DNA from: Fen-1135 sp963705275
GTDB taxonomy: Bacteria; Desulfobacterota; Syntrophia; Syntrophales; UBA2185
Reading direction: 5' to 3'
NCBI GenBank assembly: GCA_963705275.1
Contig: OY970063.1
Location: 2,108,001 to 2,172,000 of the forward strand
Length of the DNA stretch: 64,000 nucleotides
Below are positions 27,399 through 36,450 of the stretch, piece after piece (the first letter of the stretch is position 1; every line of letters begins with the position of its first letter). A model generated the notes under the pieces. The model had not been told where the DNA came from, searched no databases, and saw only the letters and a list, made by a program, of their open reading frames with translations. A program made the translations under genes and the position numbers.

Positions 27399-28223
27399 TT
27401 AAAGGCGAAATACCCTCTCCGCGTTCTGATGGAGAAAGAGCTCCTTCCCCTCCTCATCCAACCCCAATGAATCAAGGTCCTCAAGACACTTGCGCGGCAA
27501 AATCATGGGGTAGTTTGTGCCAAAAAGAACTTTTTTGCGGCCATTTGTTTTCATGTAAGTTACAAGTTCTTGGGGATACCGTTTCGCGGTATATGCTGAT
27601 GTATCGATGAACACATTGGGATGCTTTGTAGCGACGGCAATCATTTCGGTCGTCCATGGATATCCGATATGACCGCATACGATTTTCAGTTCCGGAAACT
27701 CGATAGCTACGACGTCAATATAGGGGATCGGGCGACCCGGCTCGGAAGGACAGAGGGGGCCTGTGTGTCCTACCTGAAGGCATACAGGGACGTCCAGGTT
27801 AACGCATTCGGCGAACAGAGGGTAGTAGCGGCGATCGGTAGCCGGCAGATCCCAGAGCCATTGCACGATACGGAGTCCGCGGAACCTATGGTCGGTAACA
27901 CATCTTCTCAATTCCCGGACGGCTTCCATGGGCTGGTATAGGTTTACTGATGCAATACCTATGAAACGATCAGGATGCTTCCTGACAATCGCCGCCACTT
28001 CATCGTTGGAAATCAACGGTCCTTGCGGTCCCCACCATGCACAAAGGAACCCCTTCTGGACGCCGCCCCTGTCCATCGCGTCAATTGTAAATTCGACCGG
28101 TATCTCTTCCGTCACTTTTTTTACGCCTCCCGTCCATCGCCGGAGCGAATCGAACATGGGCTGATTGATAAACCTCATTGTCGGATGTTGCATCCACACA
28201 TCAATAATGACATTGGTTATCAT
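27399..28223 (-). CDS. Amidohydrolase-2 family protein with altered metal site
   Basis: A 274-residue TIM-barrel protein of the amidohydrolase-2 (ACMSD-like) superfamily, whose members decarboxylate or hydrolyse aromatic and other carboxylates. Seen: HPDRFIGIASVNLYQP near 82, GLRIVQWLW near 115, QVGHTG near 151, and VCGHIGYPW near 181. Two canonical metal-site motifs are changed: the N-terminal HxH after the first strand reads DVWMQHP, and the catalytic Asp of GSDYP reads GTNYP. It may therefore work without the usual metal or be non-hydrolytic. It is monocistronic, and the substrate is unknown. Confidence 0.75.
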   Translation of the reverse strand: MITNVIIDVWMQHPTMRFINQPMFDSLRRWTGGVKKVTEEIPVEFTIDAMDRGGVQKGFLCAWWGPQGPLISNDEVAAIVRKHPDRFIGIASVNLYQPMEAVRELRRCVTDHRFRGLRIVQWLWDLPATDRRYYPLFAECVNLDVPVCLQVGHTGPLCPSEPGRPIPYIDVVAIEFPELKIVCGHIGYPWTTEMIAVATKHPNVFIDTSAYTAKRYPQELVTYMKTNGRKKVLFGTNYPMILPRKCLEDLDSLGLDEEGKELFLHQNAERVFRL

Positions 28224-28706
28224 CGTGCTTCCCCTTTTCTTATTTGCGTTCAGATTCCTCTGTATCCTTTAAATAGATCGTCAGTCCGTGAACAATATTG
28301 ATAATTCCTGGAGCGATAGTCAATAAATAATTTGTCAGAATAACTCGTTGAAGCAAGAATTACGATTTAATGCATTTATTAGTTTCAAGGATTAGTGGAA
28401 GGAATCTGCCTTTTTCAATATCGGCATTTTGAAAACCAAGAATCATTAATGCCTTCCTGCACTCCGCGAACTGCCATGTTTGATTTTTATGGTAGATTTC
28501 AAATGGGAATCATGATAATCAGAATATAAATGTAAAGTCAGAGACCAAATTTCGTAAACCCTTTAACGTTGTGTGAGGGTGCGATGGACTGATCACTGAA
28601 ACCCCGTTTCTCAAAGAAGAGCGGGGTTTTTTATTTCATAATGACCTCTGTTAACAATGATATGAGATGCCCTAAAAACAGTGTCTTATTTCAAGGAGAT
28701 TATTGG
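28224..28706. other. 483-nt intergenic region
   Basis: AT-rich DNA between the divergent amidohydrolase-like gene and the PilZ gene. I see no coding frame of note. The only clear structure is the hairpin element at 28575-28632. Confidence 0.5.
28575..28632 (+). terminator. Terminator-like hairpin element upstream of PilZ gene
   Basis: ACCCCG (28601-28606) pairs with CGGGGT (28622-28627) around an inner TTCT/AGAA stem, followed by TTTTTTATTT. It is preceded at exactly 19 nt by GAGGGTG. The same layout occurs at 61216-61270. No gene lies upstream on this strand, so it may end a small RNA or act as an attenuator for the PilZ gene 75 nt downstream. Confidence 0.6.
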
Positions 28707-28997
28707 ATGAATGAACACCGCAGATATCAACGCTACGCTGGAGATAAACCTGCGCAGGGTGAAGTCAAAGTTAAAGGGGAATTGGTCCGTTTAGTGGATT
28801 TCTCATTGTCTGGTTTGTGTATTCTTTCAAAGAAACCTTTTTCACCAGGCCGCATAAGTATCTCAGTCGAATTTGGAAAGCATGGGAAAATAGACGTAAT
28901 TGGCAGTGTTGTTCGAGTGATGGAGGAAGGAGATATGTGGCGTATCGCGATAGACTTGACACAAACATATGAGCTGGATACTCTTCGAAAGGTATAA
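28707..28997 (+). CDS. PilZ domain protein
   Basis: A 96-residue single-domain PilZ protein, a c-di-GMP receptor fold. The ligand motifs are visible: RRYQRY (RxxxR) at residues 4-9 and DFSLSGLCI (D/NxSxxG) near 32. ATG 28707 is chosen over an ATG 66 nt upstream because AAGGAG lies 8 nt before it and it starts just ahead of the RxxxR motif. The output partner is not evident from neighbours. Confidence 0.82.
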   Translation: MNEHRRYQRYAGDKPAQGEVKVKGELVRLVDFSLSGLCILSKKPFSPGRISISVEFGKHGKIDVIGSVVRVMEEGDMWRIAIDLTQTYELDTLRKV

Positions 28998-29356
28998 CTT
29001 ATACATCCTCTCCGCCACTTTTTGACGAAGGTTGCTAAGATAGGCTGTCGGTTGGCTAGAGATGTTTATGACCCTGAACTCGGTTTCTACGTGAAGGATT
29101 TCAAGATACCCGAGAGACCGAAGACTTCATAGGGTGATCCTCACTTCGATCCCTCATCTGACGTTGAGGATAAGTAAGTGTAAGCAATAATCTCCTTTAG
29201 TGCTGAATCAACTTTTCCTTCCATTCCCGTTTTCATCTTTACTGGCGAGCCAAGATTTATAAGACTTTTTCCTAAAATAATATCATATTTGGTCGTGAAT
29301 CTGGTCGGGACTCACTCCGGGTTGTTTGGTGTGTAATTCTCTTTCCCATCTCCAAA
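28998..29356. other. 359-nt intergenic region with a short unassigned frame
   Basis: Contains a 36-codon frame on the plus strand (29022-29132, TTG start, reading ...LARDVYDPELGFYV...). It has no clear ribosome binding site and I cannot assign it; it may be a gene remnant. The rest shows nothing recognisable. Confidence 0.3.
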
Positions 29357-29644
29357 TTATAGGTCGCCGGCCACGAAATCAGTTAGGTCTTTCTCCCTCA
29401 GTATCCGGCGTTTCCATTTTTGGGTTATAGGAACTAGAAAAGGAAGCAACCTGAGGGAAAAATAAGGCGGCAGAATCGGCAGACCCACCAGATCGCCACA
29501 GACCACGAGCAAAAAAAGATCTTCCAAATGACCTCTTTCTTTCTTCATTTCAAGGTCCAATTCATGGCGTGTAAAACCGTAAAGAACTTCCTGCGCCACT
29601 TTTTTCCAATGCCCGAGGGTCGATGTAAGATGATCCATTTTCAT
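29357..29644 (-). CDS. Small hypothetical protein
   Basis: A 95-residue protein I cannot assign to a named family. The first half is charged and helical (HWKKVAQEVLYGFTRHELD). The middle is hydrophobic (LFLLVVCGDLVGLPILPP) and could be one membrane segment, and the C-terminus is basic (KWKRRILREK). The composition looks like a real protein. It has no close neighbour on its strand. Confidence 0.5.
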   Translation of the reverse strand: MKMDHLTSTLGHWKKVAQEVLYGFTRHELDLEMKKERGHLEDLFLLVVCGDLVGLPILPPYFSLRLLPFLVPITQKWKRRILREKDLTDFVAGDL

Positions 29645-29961
29645 ATTATCATTTCTTGAAGCGGACGAGAGGAGCGATTATCTTTCGCAATTAAATTTCA
29701 GAATATCCGGAAAAGTTAAAGTCCTTTAATTCGCCGATATCATGTGGAAGGAGAGTATTGTTTAGCAGAAAGGTTTGCACATTGCAATGCATATTCTCCC
29801 ATTGATAAGAGCCGATAAGTCTCCGCATGGAGCATATATGCGCTTTCCTGAAATCTTCTGAAGCAATCGGTTCTAAAATATTGTATATTTCACTTCCTAA
29901 TCAATATCAGGAACAGCAAGATGTTTGGTCATATCCTGCAGAATAATTAAAGCACAACCCG
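29645..29961. other. 317-nt intergenic region
   Basis: AT-rich spacer between a divergent small gene and the radical SAM gene. I see no convincing gene, repeat or terminator. It presumably carries both promoters. Confidence 0.4.
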
Positions 29962-31440
29962 ATGATCAAAATGAACCTACTTCTCGTCAACCCGAGATAC
30001 AACGGACGTTCGGAAATTCCGCCATTGAGCCTGGAGTGCCTGGCAGCTCCCCTTCTCACGGAAGGCATTGAGGTATCTGTTCTCGATCTCGATATCTGTT
30101 CTGAGGAGGAGGGACATAATGCTCTTTCAGATATGATCCTAAGATTGCAGCCACAAATACTGGGCGTGACAGCCATGTCCCACAGTTTTCCATCCGCCCA
30201 GAGGGTGTGCTGCACCGCCAAAAAACTTAACCAGACCATCCTGACCGTCATGGGTGGCATTCATGCAACAGTCATGTCTGATAAAGTATTGAGAGAACAT
30301 AGCCATATTGATGTCTGTGTCCGGGGTGAAGGAGAAGTGACCTTCAGAGAGTTAATACATTCCTTTGTCTCGGGACAGGCGCTCTCCGGCGTTGAAGGAA
30401 TCAGTTACAGGGAAAGCGGCAAGATCGCTCACAGTAAAGGCAGGGCCCTGCATAGGAATTTGGATGAGCTACCGAACCCGGCCCACCATATCGTTAGCTC
30501 CGAAAAATACCGGACGAGGAGCATATCCTCAAGCAGGGGCTGTCATCACAATTGCAGCTTCTGTTCGATCCAGGCTCAATATCACAATACCGTCCGTGTA
30601 AGGAACGCCGCCGCCATCGCAGAGGAAATGTTGGCGTTGGTTGAGTGCGGCGCCAGGAGGATCATGTTTACCGATGACAATTTTACCTTTAGCCTGAAAC
30701 GAGTCAGGGAACTCTGCGGCTGGATTGAGCACATGGGGCTTGCGGGCAAGGTAGAATTCTACGCGGAGGGCCGGATCGACGATATCTGCCGCAGCCCGAT
30801 TATGGCCTCCATATTGAGCGACGCCGGCTTCAAAGGATTGTATATAGGCGCCGAATCTGGATCTGCCGAGATTCTTGACTACTATAATAAAGGCACAGGT
30901 CCGAAGGATATCGTAAGAGGTGTTGCCCAATGTATTGAGCAAAACTTGACTCCGGTGGTAAATTTCATCCTATTCGGTCCTAAAGATACGATCGGCACAA
31001 TGAAAGAGACTATTCGTCTCGCCAGGCAGATTTTTGAAATGGGAGCCGAGATAGTATATGCAGAGACCCTGATTCCCTATCCCGGAACGCCTATCCAGAA
31101 GTCATTGGCGGATGATGGCATGTTTCAGGAGCAAGAGGGTGTTTATTATTTCAGATCCTACCACGGTATAGAGATGGAATCGGTTCTTCGCCTATGTAAT
31201 ATCGCCAGAACAATCACAGAACTTTTTCACCGGGAAGATAAACACTTTTCCAACAAGAAAGCCTATTTCGAGTTAGGCTACCTCGACGAGCTCTTATCAG
31301 GACGTACACCGGCCCGATTCGAAGAATTGTATAATCAACATTCCTCCGGAGAACATGTCGCCCTGCCTTCAAAAATTAAAGAAATCCACGAATACATTGC
31401 TGCGACAGAATGTCTTGACAGGACGGGCGCGATCTCCTAA
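29962..31440 (+). CDS. B12-binding-domain radical SAM protein
   Basis: A 492-residue protein. The N-terminal about 140 residues form a cobalamin-binding Rossmann domain (LLVNPRY start, ILGVTAMSHSFPSA, VMGGIHAT). The radical SAM core follows, with the CxxxCxxC cluster motif in SSRGCHHNCSFCSIQ near residue 195, the FTDDNF strand and GLYIGAESGS. Such B12-rSAM enzymes methylate unactivated carbons or rearrange skeletons in lipid, hopanoid, bacteriochlorophyll and natural-product pathways; the substrate cannot be told here. The usual DxxGYR-type B12 His motif is not seen, so B12 may bind base-off without His ligation. An exporter gene follows after 2 nt. Confidence 0.85.
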   Translation: MIKMNLLLVNPRYNGRSEIPPLSLECLAAPLLTEGIEVSVLDLDICSEEEGHNALSDMILRLQPQILGVTAMSHSFPSAQRVCCTAKKLNQTILTVMGGIHATVMSDKVLREHSHIDVCVRGEGEVTFRELIHSFVSGQALSGVEGISYRESGKIAHSKGRALHRNLDELPNPAHHIVSSEKYRTRSISSSRGCHHNCSFCSIQAQYHNTVRVRNAAAIAEEMLALVECGARRIMFTDDNFTFSLKRVRELCGWIEHMGLAGKVEFYAEGRIDDICRSPIMASILSDAGFKGLYIGAESGSAEILDYYNKGTGPKDIVRGVAQCIEQNLTPVVNFILFGPKDTIGTMKETIRLARQIFEMGAEIVYAETLIPYPGTPIQKSLADDGMFQEQEGVYYFRSYHGIEMESVLRLCNIARTITELFHREDKHFSNKKAYFELGYLDELLSGRTPARFEELYNQHSSGEHVALPSKIKEIHEYIAATECLDRTGAIS

Positions 31441-31442
31441 GT

Positions 31443-32360
31443 TTGCCAACCATGTGCCCCAAGACAACCTCCGATATCACCTCTGGTAAACCCATCCTTG
31501 CCCTGGCAGTCATGAGCGCCATCTGGGGCTATAACTGGGTAGTCATGAAGGAGGGTCTGCGTTTCTGCGATCCATTTGTGTTTGCCGCTATCCGGATATT
31601 ACCGGCAGCTATCTGCCTTTTCATTATACTCTTGTGGACCAAAGAAGATTGGCGTCCACGGCAGGTGAGATGGACGGTTCTTCTAGGTTTGCTTTCCACG
31701 ACAGTGGGTTCTGGCCTTCCCTTGTGGGCTCTCGCAGGTGGCGCGGCTGGGAAAACGGCGGTACTCCTTTATACGATGCCGTTCTGGACTATTCTCCTCG
31801 CCTGGCCTATGCTGGGGGAGAGGATTAGAGGCCTTGAATGGCTCGCCGTAATTCTTGCATTCGCAGGACTTGCCTTGATCGTTGCTGTCGATGCAGTCGG
31901 GGCAAATCTCTGGGCCAGCATTCTTGCCGTGATGGCCGGGATATCATGGGCGGGAAGCGCCATCATAACCAGGATAATGAGGCGTGATCCCGAATTCGAC
32001 GTCCTGTCGGTTACAGCCTGGCAGATGATCTACGGTGCGGTGCCTCTCATTATAATCTCAGTACTGGTGCCGTCGCCTTCCATCCAGTGGACTTCTGTAT
32101 TCATTTCTGCTCTATTGTATAATGTCATCCTTGTGTGCGTCGTCGCATTCCTGCTCTGGTTTTATGTACTGGAGAGGCTTCAGGCAGGGATGGCGACAAT
32201 GGGGACGCTCGTTACTCCGGTGCTTGCGCTTGTCTCGGCCCGCATTCAACTCGGCGAAATCCCATCTTCACGCGAGGGTCTTGGCATCATCTTAATCCTC
32301 TCAGGAATAGGGCTCTTAGGCGCCATTGCCATTCTCAGAAATCGCCGGACGGAAAAGTAA
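31443..32360 (+). CDS. EamA/DMT family transporter
   Basis: A 305-residue inner-membrane protein with ten predicted helices in two EamA repeats (residues about 20-145 and 155-295), the drug/metabolite transporter fold. The family's PxxW near the start (AIWGYNWVVMK) and the second-repeat GxxxAxxxxxxR pattern (GISWAGSAIITRIMRR) are visible. The start is TTG at 31443 or ATG at 31452. Coupling to the radical SAM gene suggests co-transcription. Substrate unknown. Confidence 0.85.
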   Translation: MPTMCPKTTSDITSGKPILALAVMSAIWGYNWVVMKEGLRFCDPFVFAAIRILPAAICLFIILLWTKEDWRPRQVRWTVLLGLLSTTVGSGLPLWALAGGAAGKTAVLLYTMPFWTILLAWPMLGERIRGLEWLAVILAFAGLALIVAVDAVGANLWASILAVMAGISWAGSAIITRIMRRDPEFDVLSVTAWQMIYGAVPLIIISVLVPSPSIQWTSVFISALLYNVILVCVVAFLLWFYVLERLQAGMATMGTLVTPVLALVSARIQLGEIPSSREGLGIILILSGIGLLGAIAILRNRRTEK

Positions 32361-32451
32361 GACGGCACGGGCCCTATTTCTTAGGTGGCTTCAGGAGCAC
32401 AAGAGGCGATGACTATACTTGCGGCGGCAAGTCGTTATGAACCAGACGTGC

Positions 32452-32493
32452 TTTCAAAAAACGAGAGCCGCCCACAGTCTAAGCAGGCGGCTC
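32452..32493 (-). terminator. Terminator of the universal stress protein gene
   Basis: GAGCCGCC (minus-strand reading, 32493-32486) pairs with GGCGGCTC (32471-32464) and is followed on the minus strand by TCGTTTTTTG. It lies 79 nt after the uspA-like stop and may also stop readthrough from the convergent transporter gene. Confidence 0.7.
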
Positions 32494-32571
32494 AATGATA
32501 CCTATAGAAAGAAGATGGAATTGGTTGTGCTATGACACGTTCAGCAATTTAAATATATTAAAATTGAAATA

Positions 32572-33021
32572 TTAGGGTTTCACTACCATGACAGGGCATG
32601 TAGCTCCTTTGACTACCTTCTCTGCAACGCTGCCAATCATTTGCTTCATGATACCTGTTTTTCCATGCGATGAAATCACGATTAAGTCAATTTTCTTTGC
32701 CTTCTGCTCACTCAGTATAACTTCAGCAGAGAAGCCCCTCTTGATGTCAAAAGAAATCTTGATTTTCTTATTCTTGGCAATTGCATCAGCTTCCTTTTTC
32801 AGTTTGGCCTTGGCCTCTCTGAGACTGTTCCTTTTAAGCGCATCGATGATTTTATAATCGAGGCAATACTCAAATGCGCAATCCTGAATGCCTTTATCTA
32901 TAACATGCAAAAGGTAGATTTTCGCGTCATGTCGGCCTGCCATATCAATGGCTTTCTTCAATGCCGCATCTGAATACTTGGAAAAATCTGTCGGGACGAG
33001 AATATTTTTGGGTGCAAACAT
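32572..33021 (-). CDS. Universal stress protein (UspA family)
   Basis: A 149-residue single-domain Usp. It has the N-terminal strand NILVPTDFSKYSDAA and the ATP-type G-x2-G-x9-G-S/T pattern near the end (SSHGKTGIMKQMIGSVAEKV, then CPVMVV), so it probably binds ATP. AAGGAGG precedes the start. It stands alone with its own terminator. The specific stress role is unknown. Confidence 0.93.
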   Translation of the reverse strand: MFAPKNILVPTDFSKYSDAALKKAIDMAGRHDAKIYLLHVIDKGIQDCAFEYCLDYKIIDALKRNSLREAKAKLKKEADAIAKNKKIKISFDIKRGFSAEVILSEQKAKKIDLIVISSHGKTGIMKQMIGSVAEKVVKGATCPVMVVKP

Positions 33022-33122
33022 AAGATTAACCTCCTTTTTTATTTATTATTTTACATTACCGATATTTGTTACACAACAACTATTATAGCTGCCATCATTC
33101 ATCCTGCCTTCAATCATGCATC

Positions 33123-34211
33123 TCAACGCTGCATGATTTTCATGAACTTATCGAACCGTCCCTTTTCCTGCAGGGTTTTGACAATCATCTCCTGGGCCGT
33201 AGCCGGAACATTGGGAAGCTGTTCCCTCTGTAAGAGTTCAACAGCCTCAGCCGGGCAGCCCGTTACGCAGAGCCCGCAGCCGATGCAATTCGCTGTATCG
33301 ACGACGGCAGTATCATCTTTTATCTCAATTGCCTTCACCGGGCAGCGCTCATCGGCGCATATGCCGCATCCCGTGCATTCATCGCTGTTGACGCGGGACA
33401 CAAAACGGCTGGGCTCAAAGGCATGGGGATGATGCAACTGGGTTCTCCCTCGCAGAATGGTGCAGCAGCATGGGCAGCAGTTGCAGACCACATGGGCCTG
33501 GTCTGCGCTGTTGTTGCTCGTGTGCACCAGCCCTGCAGCCTCCGCCTGATCCAGGACCTTCACCCCTTCTTCCTTGCTGATCCGGCGGGCAAAACCCCGC
33601 TCTACGAGAAATTCACCCACGCCTTCGAAGACAAGGCAAACCTCTTTCGGTTTGTCGCATTTTGCCACGCTGACCCTGCAGGCACACTGCGTGAGCGCAA
33701 TATAGGTTGAGTTGTTGATCAGATGCTTGACCTCTTCGTAGGGGTGAACGCGGTCTCGTGGCATGATGGATTTTTCGACTGCAACAACCCGCATGAGAGG
33801 TGTGGGATTGCCGGCAAAAGAGGCGCCGAGGGCTTCGTGATGGTACTCCTCCCATAGTTTGGCCAGCCGCTTGTGCATGGATGTCCCGCCCCCCTTCATG
33901 AAGGGGTACTCAAACACCCCCGGAATGAGCCCGACCAATCCGTATAGCTGCTCACCCTCTTTAGCCTTGGAAAAAATGATTCCTTTGCTGACCATGGACT
34001 CCAGCCTCTTTTTCGCTTCATCCTCGGAGATAGCTGCTGCTTTGGCGATGCTCGCCGCCTTTTTCGGCTTGAAGCTCATGTTTACAGCGACGTCTGCTTC
34101 TTCGGGCGTAAAGAGCGTGCGAAGTATTTCATCAATGGACTTCGTCTTTGGCGCCGTCGCGGGATGTGAATCCAGAATCTCCCTTAATTGTTCATATGTA
34201 TCCATCAGCAC
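33123..34211 (-). CDS. 4Fe-4S protein with winged-helix-like N-terminus, paralog A
   Basis: A 362-residue protein of a type common in Desulfobacterota but without a defined activity. Residues about 25-100 look like an ArsR-type winged helix (EDEAKKRLESMVSKGIIF). A middle Cys region follows (CACRVSVAKCDKPKEVC, then CNCCPCCC). The C-terminus carries two 4Fe-4S ferredoxin motifs (CTGCGICADERCP and CIGCGLCVTGCP). It is a clear paralog of 35323-36450 with the same domain order. The cupin and mgsA genes lie between the two copies. A redox-sensing or electron-transfer role is a guess. Confidence 0.8.
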   Translation of the reverse strand: MLMDTYEQLREILDSHPATAPKTKSIDEILRTLFTPEEADVAVNMSFKPKKAASIAKAAAISEDEAKKRLESMVSKGIIFSKAKEGEQLYGLVGLIPGVFEYPFMKGGGTSMHKRLAKLWEEYHHEALGASFAGNPTPLMRVVAVEKSIMPRDRVHPYEEVKHLINNSTYIALTQCACRVSVAKCDKPKEVCLVFEGVGEFLVERGFARRISKEEGVKVLDQAEAAGLVHTSNNSADQAHVVCNCCPCCCTILRGRTQLHHPHAFEPSRFVSRVNSDECTGCGICADERCPVKAIEIKDDTAVVDTANCIGCGLCVTGCPAEAVELLQREQLPNVPATAQEMIVKTLQEKGRFDKFMKIMQR

Positions 34212-34238
34212 CCTCCTTTGTATTTCGTGCTTCCGTTG

Positions 34239-34607
34239 CTATTCAAATAATATAAGAGTAATGAGCTCAAGGTCTCTATCTCCGACATTTTTAATGGCAT
34301 GAGACTCGCCATGGCAGGTACGAACCGCGTCCCCTTTTCTTATTGTCGTTTCAAAACCGTTGTCATTTACAAGACCTTCTCCTTCGAGGACATAGTACAA
34401 CTCAAAATCTCCCTCGTGTTTATGAAACCCGACGGAATTTCCCGGCGGTATAATTTCTCTTGTACAGAGCCGACCTTTTCCCGACAATTCATCTTTTTCG
34501 AGAATATGGAATAGTTTTAATGTTCCCTCTCCTCCCTTCAATTCATGAATACTCTCTTCGCGCATCTCACTACTTCGTCTAATCATCTTTGCTTCACCCC
34601 TTTCCAT
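34239..34607 (-). CDS. Cupin-domain protein
   Basis: A 122-residue single cupin barrel. The metal motif is present: PPGNSVGFHKHEGDFELYYVLEG near 58-80 supplies His, His and Glu, and the second motif GESHAIKNVGDRDLELI supplies the last His. It may be a small sensor or isomerase-like protein. It lies 27 nt upstream of the paralog A gene on the same strand and is probably co-transcribed with it. Confidence 0.85.
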   Translation of the reverse strand: MERGEAKMIRRSSEMREESIHELKGGEGTLKLFHILEKDELSGKGRLCTREIIPPGNSVGFHKHEGDFELYYVLEGEGLVNDNGFETTIRKGDAVRTCHGESHAIKNVGDRDLELITLILFE

Positions 34608-34760
34608 GGGAATTTCTTGGGAAAATGGTTTGCATATACGGTACCGTTATTTTTTAACATATTTCCGGATTGAGTTCTGCGGTTTGTGATGAGTAGCAGT
34701 TGAATTCGGCAGCGCGCATTCCCCGAAGAGCCGCGGGCATTATCCTTGTTATGCTATTTC

Positions 34761-35231
34761 CTATTTATCAACTTTTCTATTCAGATAGTCAGAATAATCT
34801 CTTGTCACCGGCGAATATTCCTTCTCCATTAATTTCGAAGAAATCAAGAAATCTGCTGTCGATCTATTACATGCAGTGGGAATGTTATAGAGCACTGATA
34901 TCCTCAGAAGAGCCTTTACGTCTACATCATGCGGATGAGGTTCCATGGGATCCCAGAAGAATATGACAACATCGATATTTCCGTCCGCGATCATTGCGCC
35001 GAGTTGTTGATCTCCGCCAAATGGGCCGGATTTCAGCTTGATTATAGGATGTTTCAGCGGATGTTCCTGATCTATCCTTTCCGCTAAGGTCTCTTCCACC
35101 AACCTACCGGTTGTTCCCGTGCAGATCAATTGATGGTTTAACAATATGTTAAAGTTCCAAATCACCCACTCCACCAAATCCTTTTTTAAGTTGTCGTGCG
35201 CAACTAATGCAATGCGTTTTGTGCTTTCCAT
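34761..35231 (-). CDS. mgsA: Methylglyoxal synthase
   Basis: A 156-residue enzyme converting dihydroxyacetone phosphate to methylglyoxal and phosphate, a phosphate-starvation bypass of lower glycolysis. The motifs are complete: ALVAHDNLK near 8, ICTGTTGRL near 36, the phosphate-binding SGPFGGDQQLGAMIADG near 67, the catalytic Asp in FFWDPMEPHPHDVDVKALLR near 91, and the NRSTADFL end motif. Its role here is unclear as no other methylglyoxal genes are nearby. Confidence 0.94.
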   Translation of the reverse strand: MESTKRIALVAHDNLKKDLVEWVIWNFNILLNHQLICTGTTGRLVEETLAERIDQEHPLKHPIIKLKSGPFGGDQQLGAMIADGNIDVVIFFWDPMEPHPHDVDVKALLRISVLYNIPTACNRSTADFLISSKLMEKEYSPVTRDYSDYLNRKVDK

Positions 35232-35322
35232 GTTACCTCCGTTATTGAGTGAAGCAAAGCGCTTCCCAATGGAGCTTTATCCCATTTGAATAGGCTGTCC
35301 TTAGGATAACAGGGGACTTGAG

Positions 35323-36450
35323 TCATTTCTCGGCCAATAGCCTGTCTAATGTTGATTTGATCTGCATACCGACTAATTTGCCGATGCCCAGCTTGCCGCG
35401 AGCCTTTCCCAGTTTGATACTCGTCTCAATGATGTCCTTAGGCACGTAGGATTGTTGGGCCACCGGTTTGCGAAGCAGGGTGAGGGATCTTGTGCGACAA
35501 GTATCGACGCACAGTCCACACCCAATGCACCGGTCCGGATTTAGGATGGCCTTCTTGTTGTCCACATGAAGGGCTTCCATCTGACAGCGCTTGGTGCAGA
35601 TACCGCAGCCTTTGCACGTGTCGGGATTGAGACTCGCCACAAATGGACTCGCCACCAAACTGGCCGGCTTGGGATCACGCTTGAGAAATCTCAGGACACC
35701 GCAGCAGCACCCGCAGCAGGTGCAGATGAATAGGGGGTTCTTGGCATTTGCCGGTTGTAGTACCAGCCCCGTTTCCTCTGCCCGCTGAAGAATTGCCAGG
35801 GTTTCTTCCCGAGTTATTGCCCGGCCACGGCCCATATGTATGACGTTATGAGCCGCTAAGCCAAACTGCAGACAACTCTCCTCATGTTTGTCACAGCCTT
35901 TTCCCAGCATGCGAAACTCTTGCCGGCAGATGCAATTGGACACTGCAAAGGTCGTGTGATGACGCACTATCTCCTCAGCCCGCTCATAAGACATCACTTC
36001 GGGCTGAACCGCGATGCTCTTCTCTACAGGGATCGTGCGCATTTGTGGCACTTTGCGCCAAGTGGTGGGGTCAATCACAGAGGGAAAGTATTCCTCGAAC
36101 TCCTCAATGAGTTCACGGCTCAGTTTGTTCACCTGGGACTCCCAGAAGCCGACAACGAATTGAAGGGCCATGTACAGGGACGGTTTGCCCTTTCGCGGGA
36201 CCCCCATAATCAGTCCCTTCTTATACATCTCTTGCAACCGTCGGGTAGCTTCATTGACAGGTATCTTGGCACGGCGGGCAACAATCCGAGGTTCCTCAGG
36301 GATCAGTGTCAGGTGAATGGCAAGTTCGGCATCTTCAGGGGTGAAGAGCCGGCGTAAGATGCGAATTTCCACGCCGCTCGGGGTTCGTGGGAATCCTCCC
36401 GGCAGGTTGTCCAGATGCTCGGCCAATTTCTCGTAAATATCTCGTGACAT
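35323..36450 (-). CDS. 4Fe-4S protein with winged-helix-like N-terminus, paralog B
   Basis: A 375-residue paralog of the protein at 33123-34211. The N-terminal winged-helix-like part is recognisable (LFTPEDAELAIHLTLIPEEP, NEATRRLQEMYKKGLI). The central Cys set is CICRQEFRMLGKGCDKHEESC and CTCCGCCCG, and the C-terminal ferredoxin motifs are CKGCGICTKRCQ and CIGCGLCVDTCR. Note that the first motif ends CQ rather than CP. Sequence divergence from copy A suggests an old duplication with separate partners. Confidence 0.8.
   Translation of the reverse strand: MSRDIYEKLAEHLDNLPGGFPRTPSGVEIRILRRLFTPEDAELAIHLTLIPEEPRIVARRAKIPVNEATRRLQEMYKKGLIMGVPRKGKPSLYMALQFVVGFWESQVNKLSRELIEEFEEYFPSVIDPTTWRKVPQMRTIPVEKSIAVQPEVMSYERAEEIVRHHTTFAVSNCICRQEFRMLGKGCDKHEESCLQFGLAAHNVIHMGRGRAITREETLAILQRAEETGLVLQPANAKNPLFICTCCGCCCGVLRFLKRDPKPASLVASPFVASLNPDTCKGCGICTKRCQMEALHVDNKKAILNPDRCIGCGLCVDTCRTRSLTLLRKPVAQQSYVPKDIIETSIKLGKARGKLGIGKLVGMQIKSTLDRLLAEK

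Noticed and set aside
28530..28640. c-di-GMP or fluoride riboswitch ahead of the PilZ gene
   Set aside because: The conserved core sequences of neither class are present; only a terminator-like hairpin is seen.
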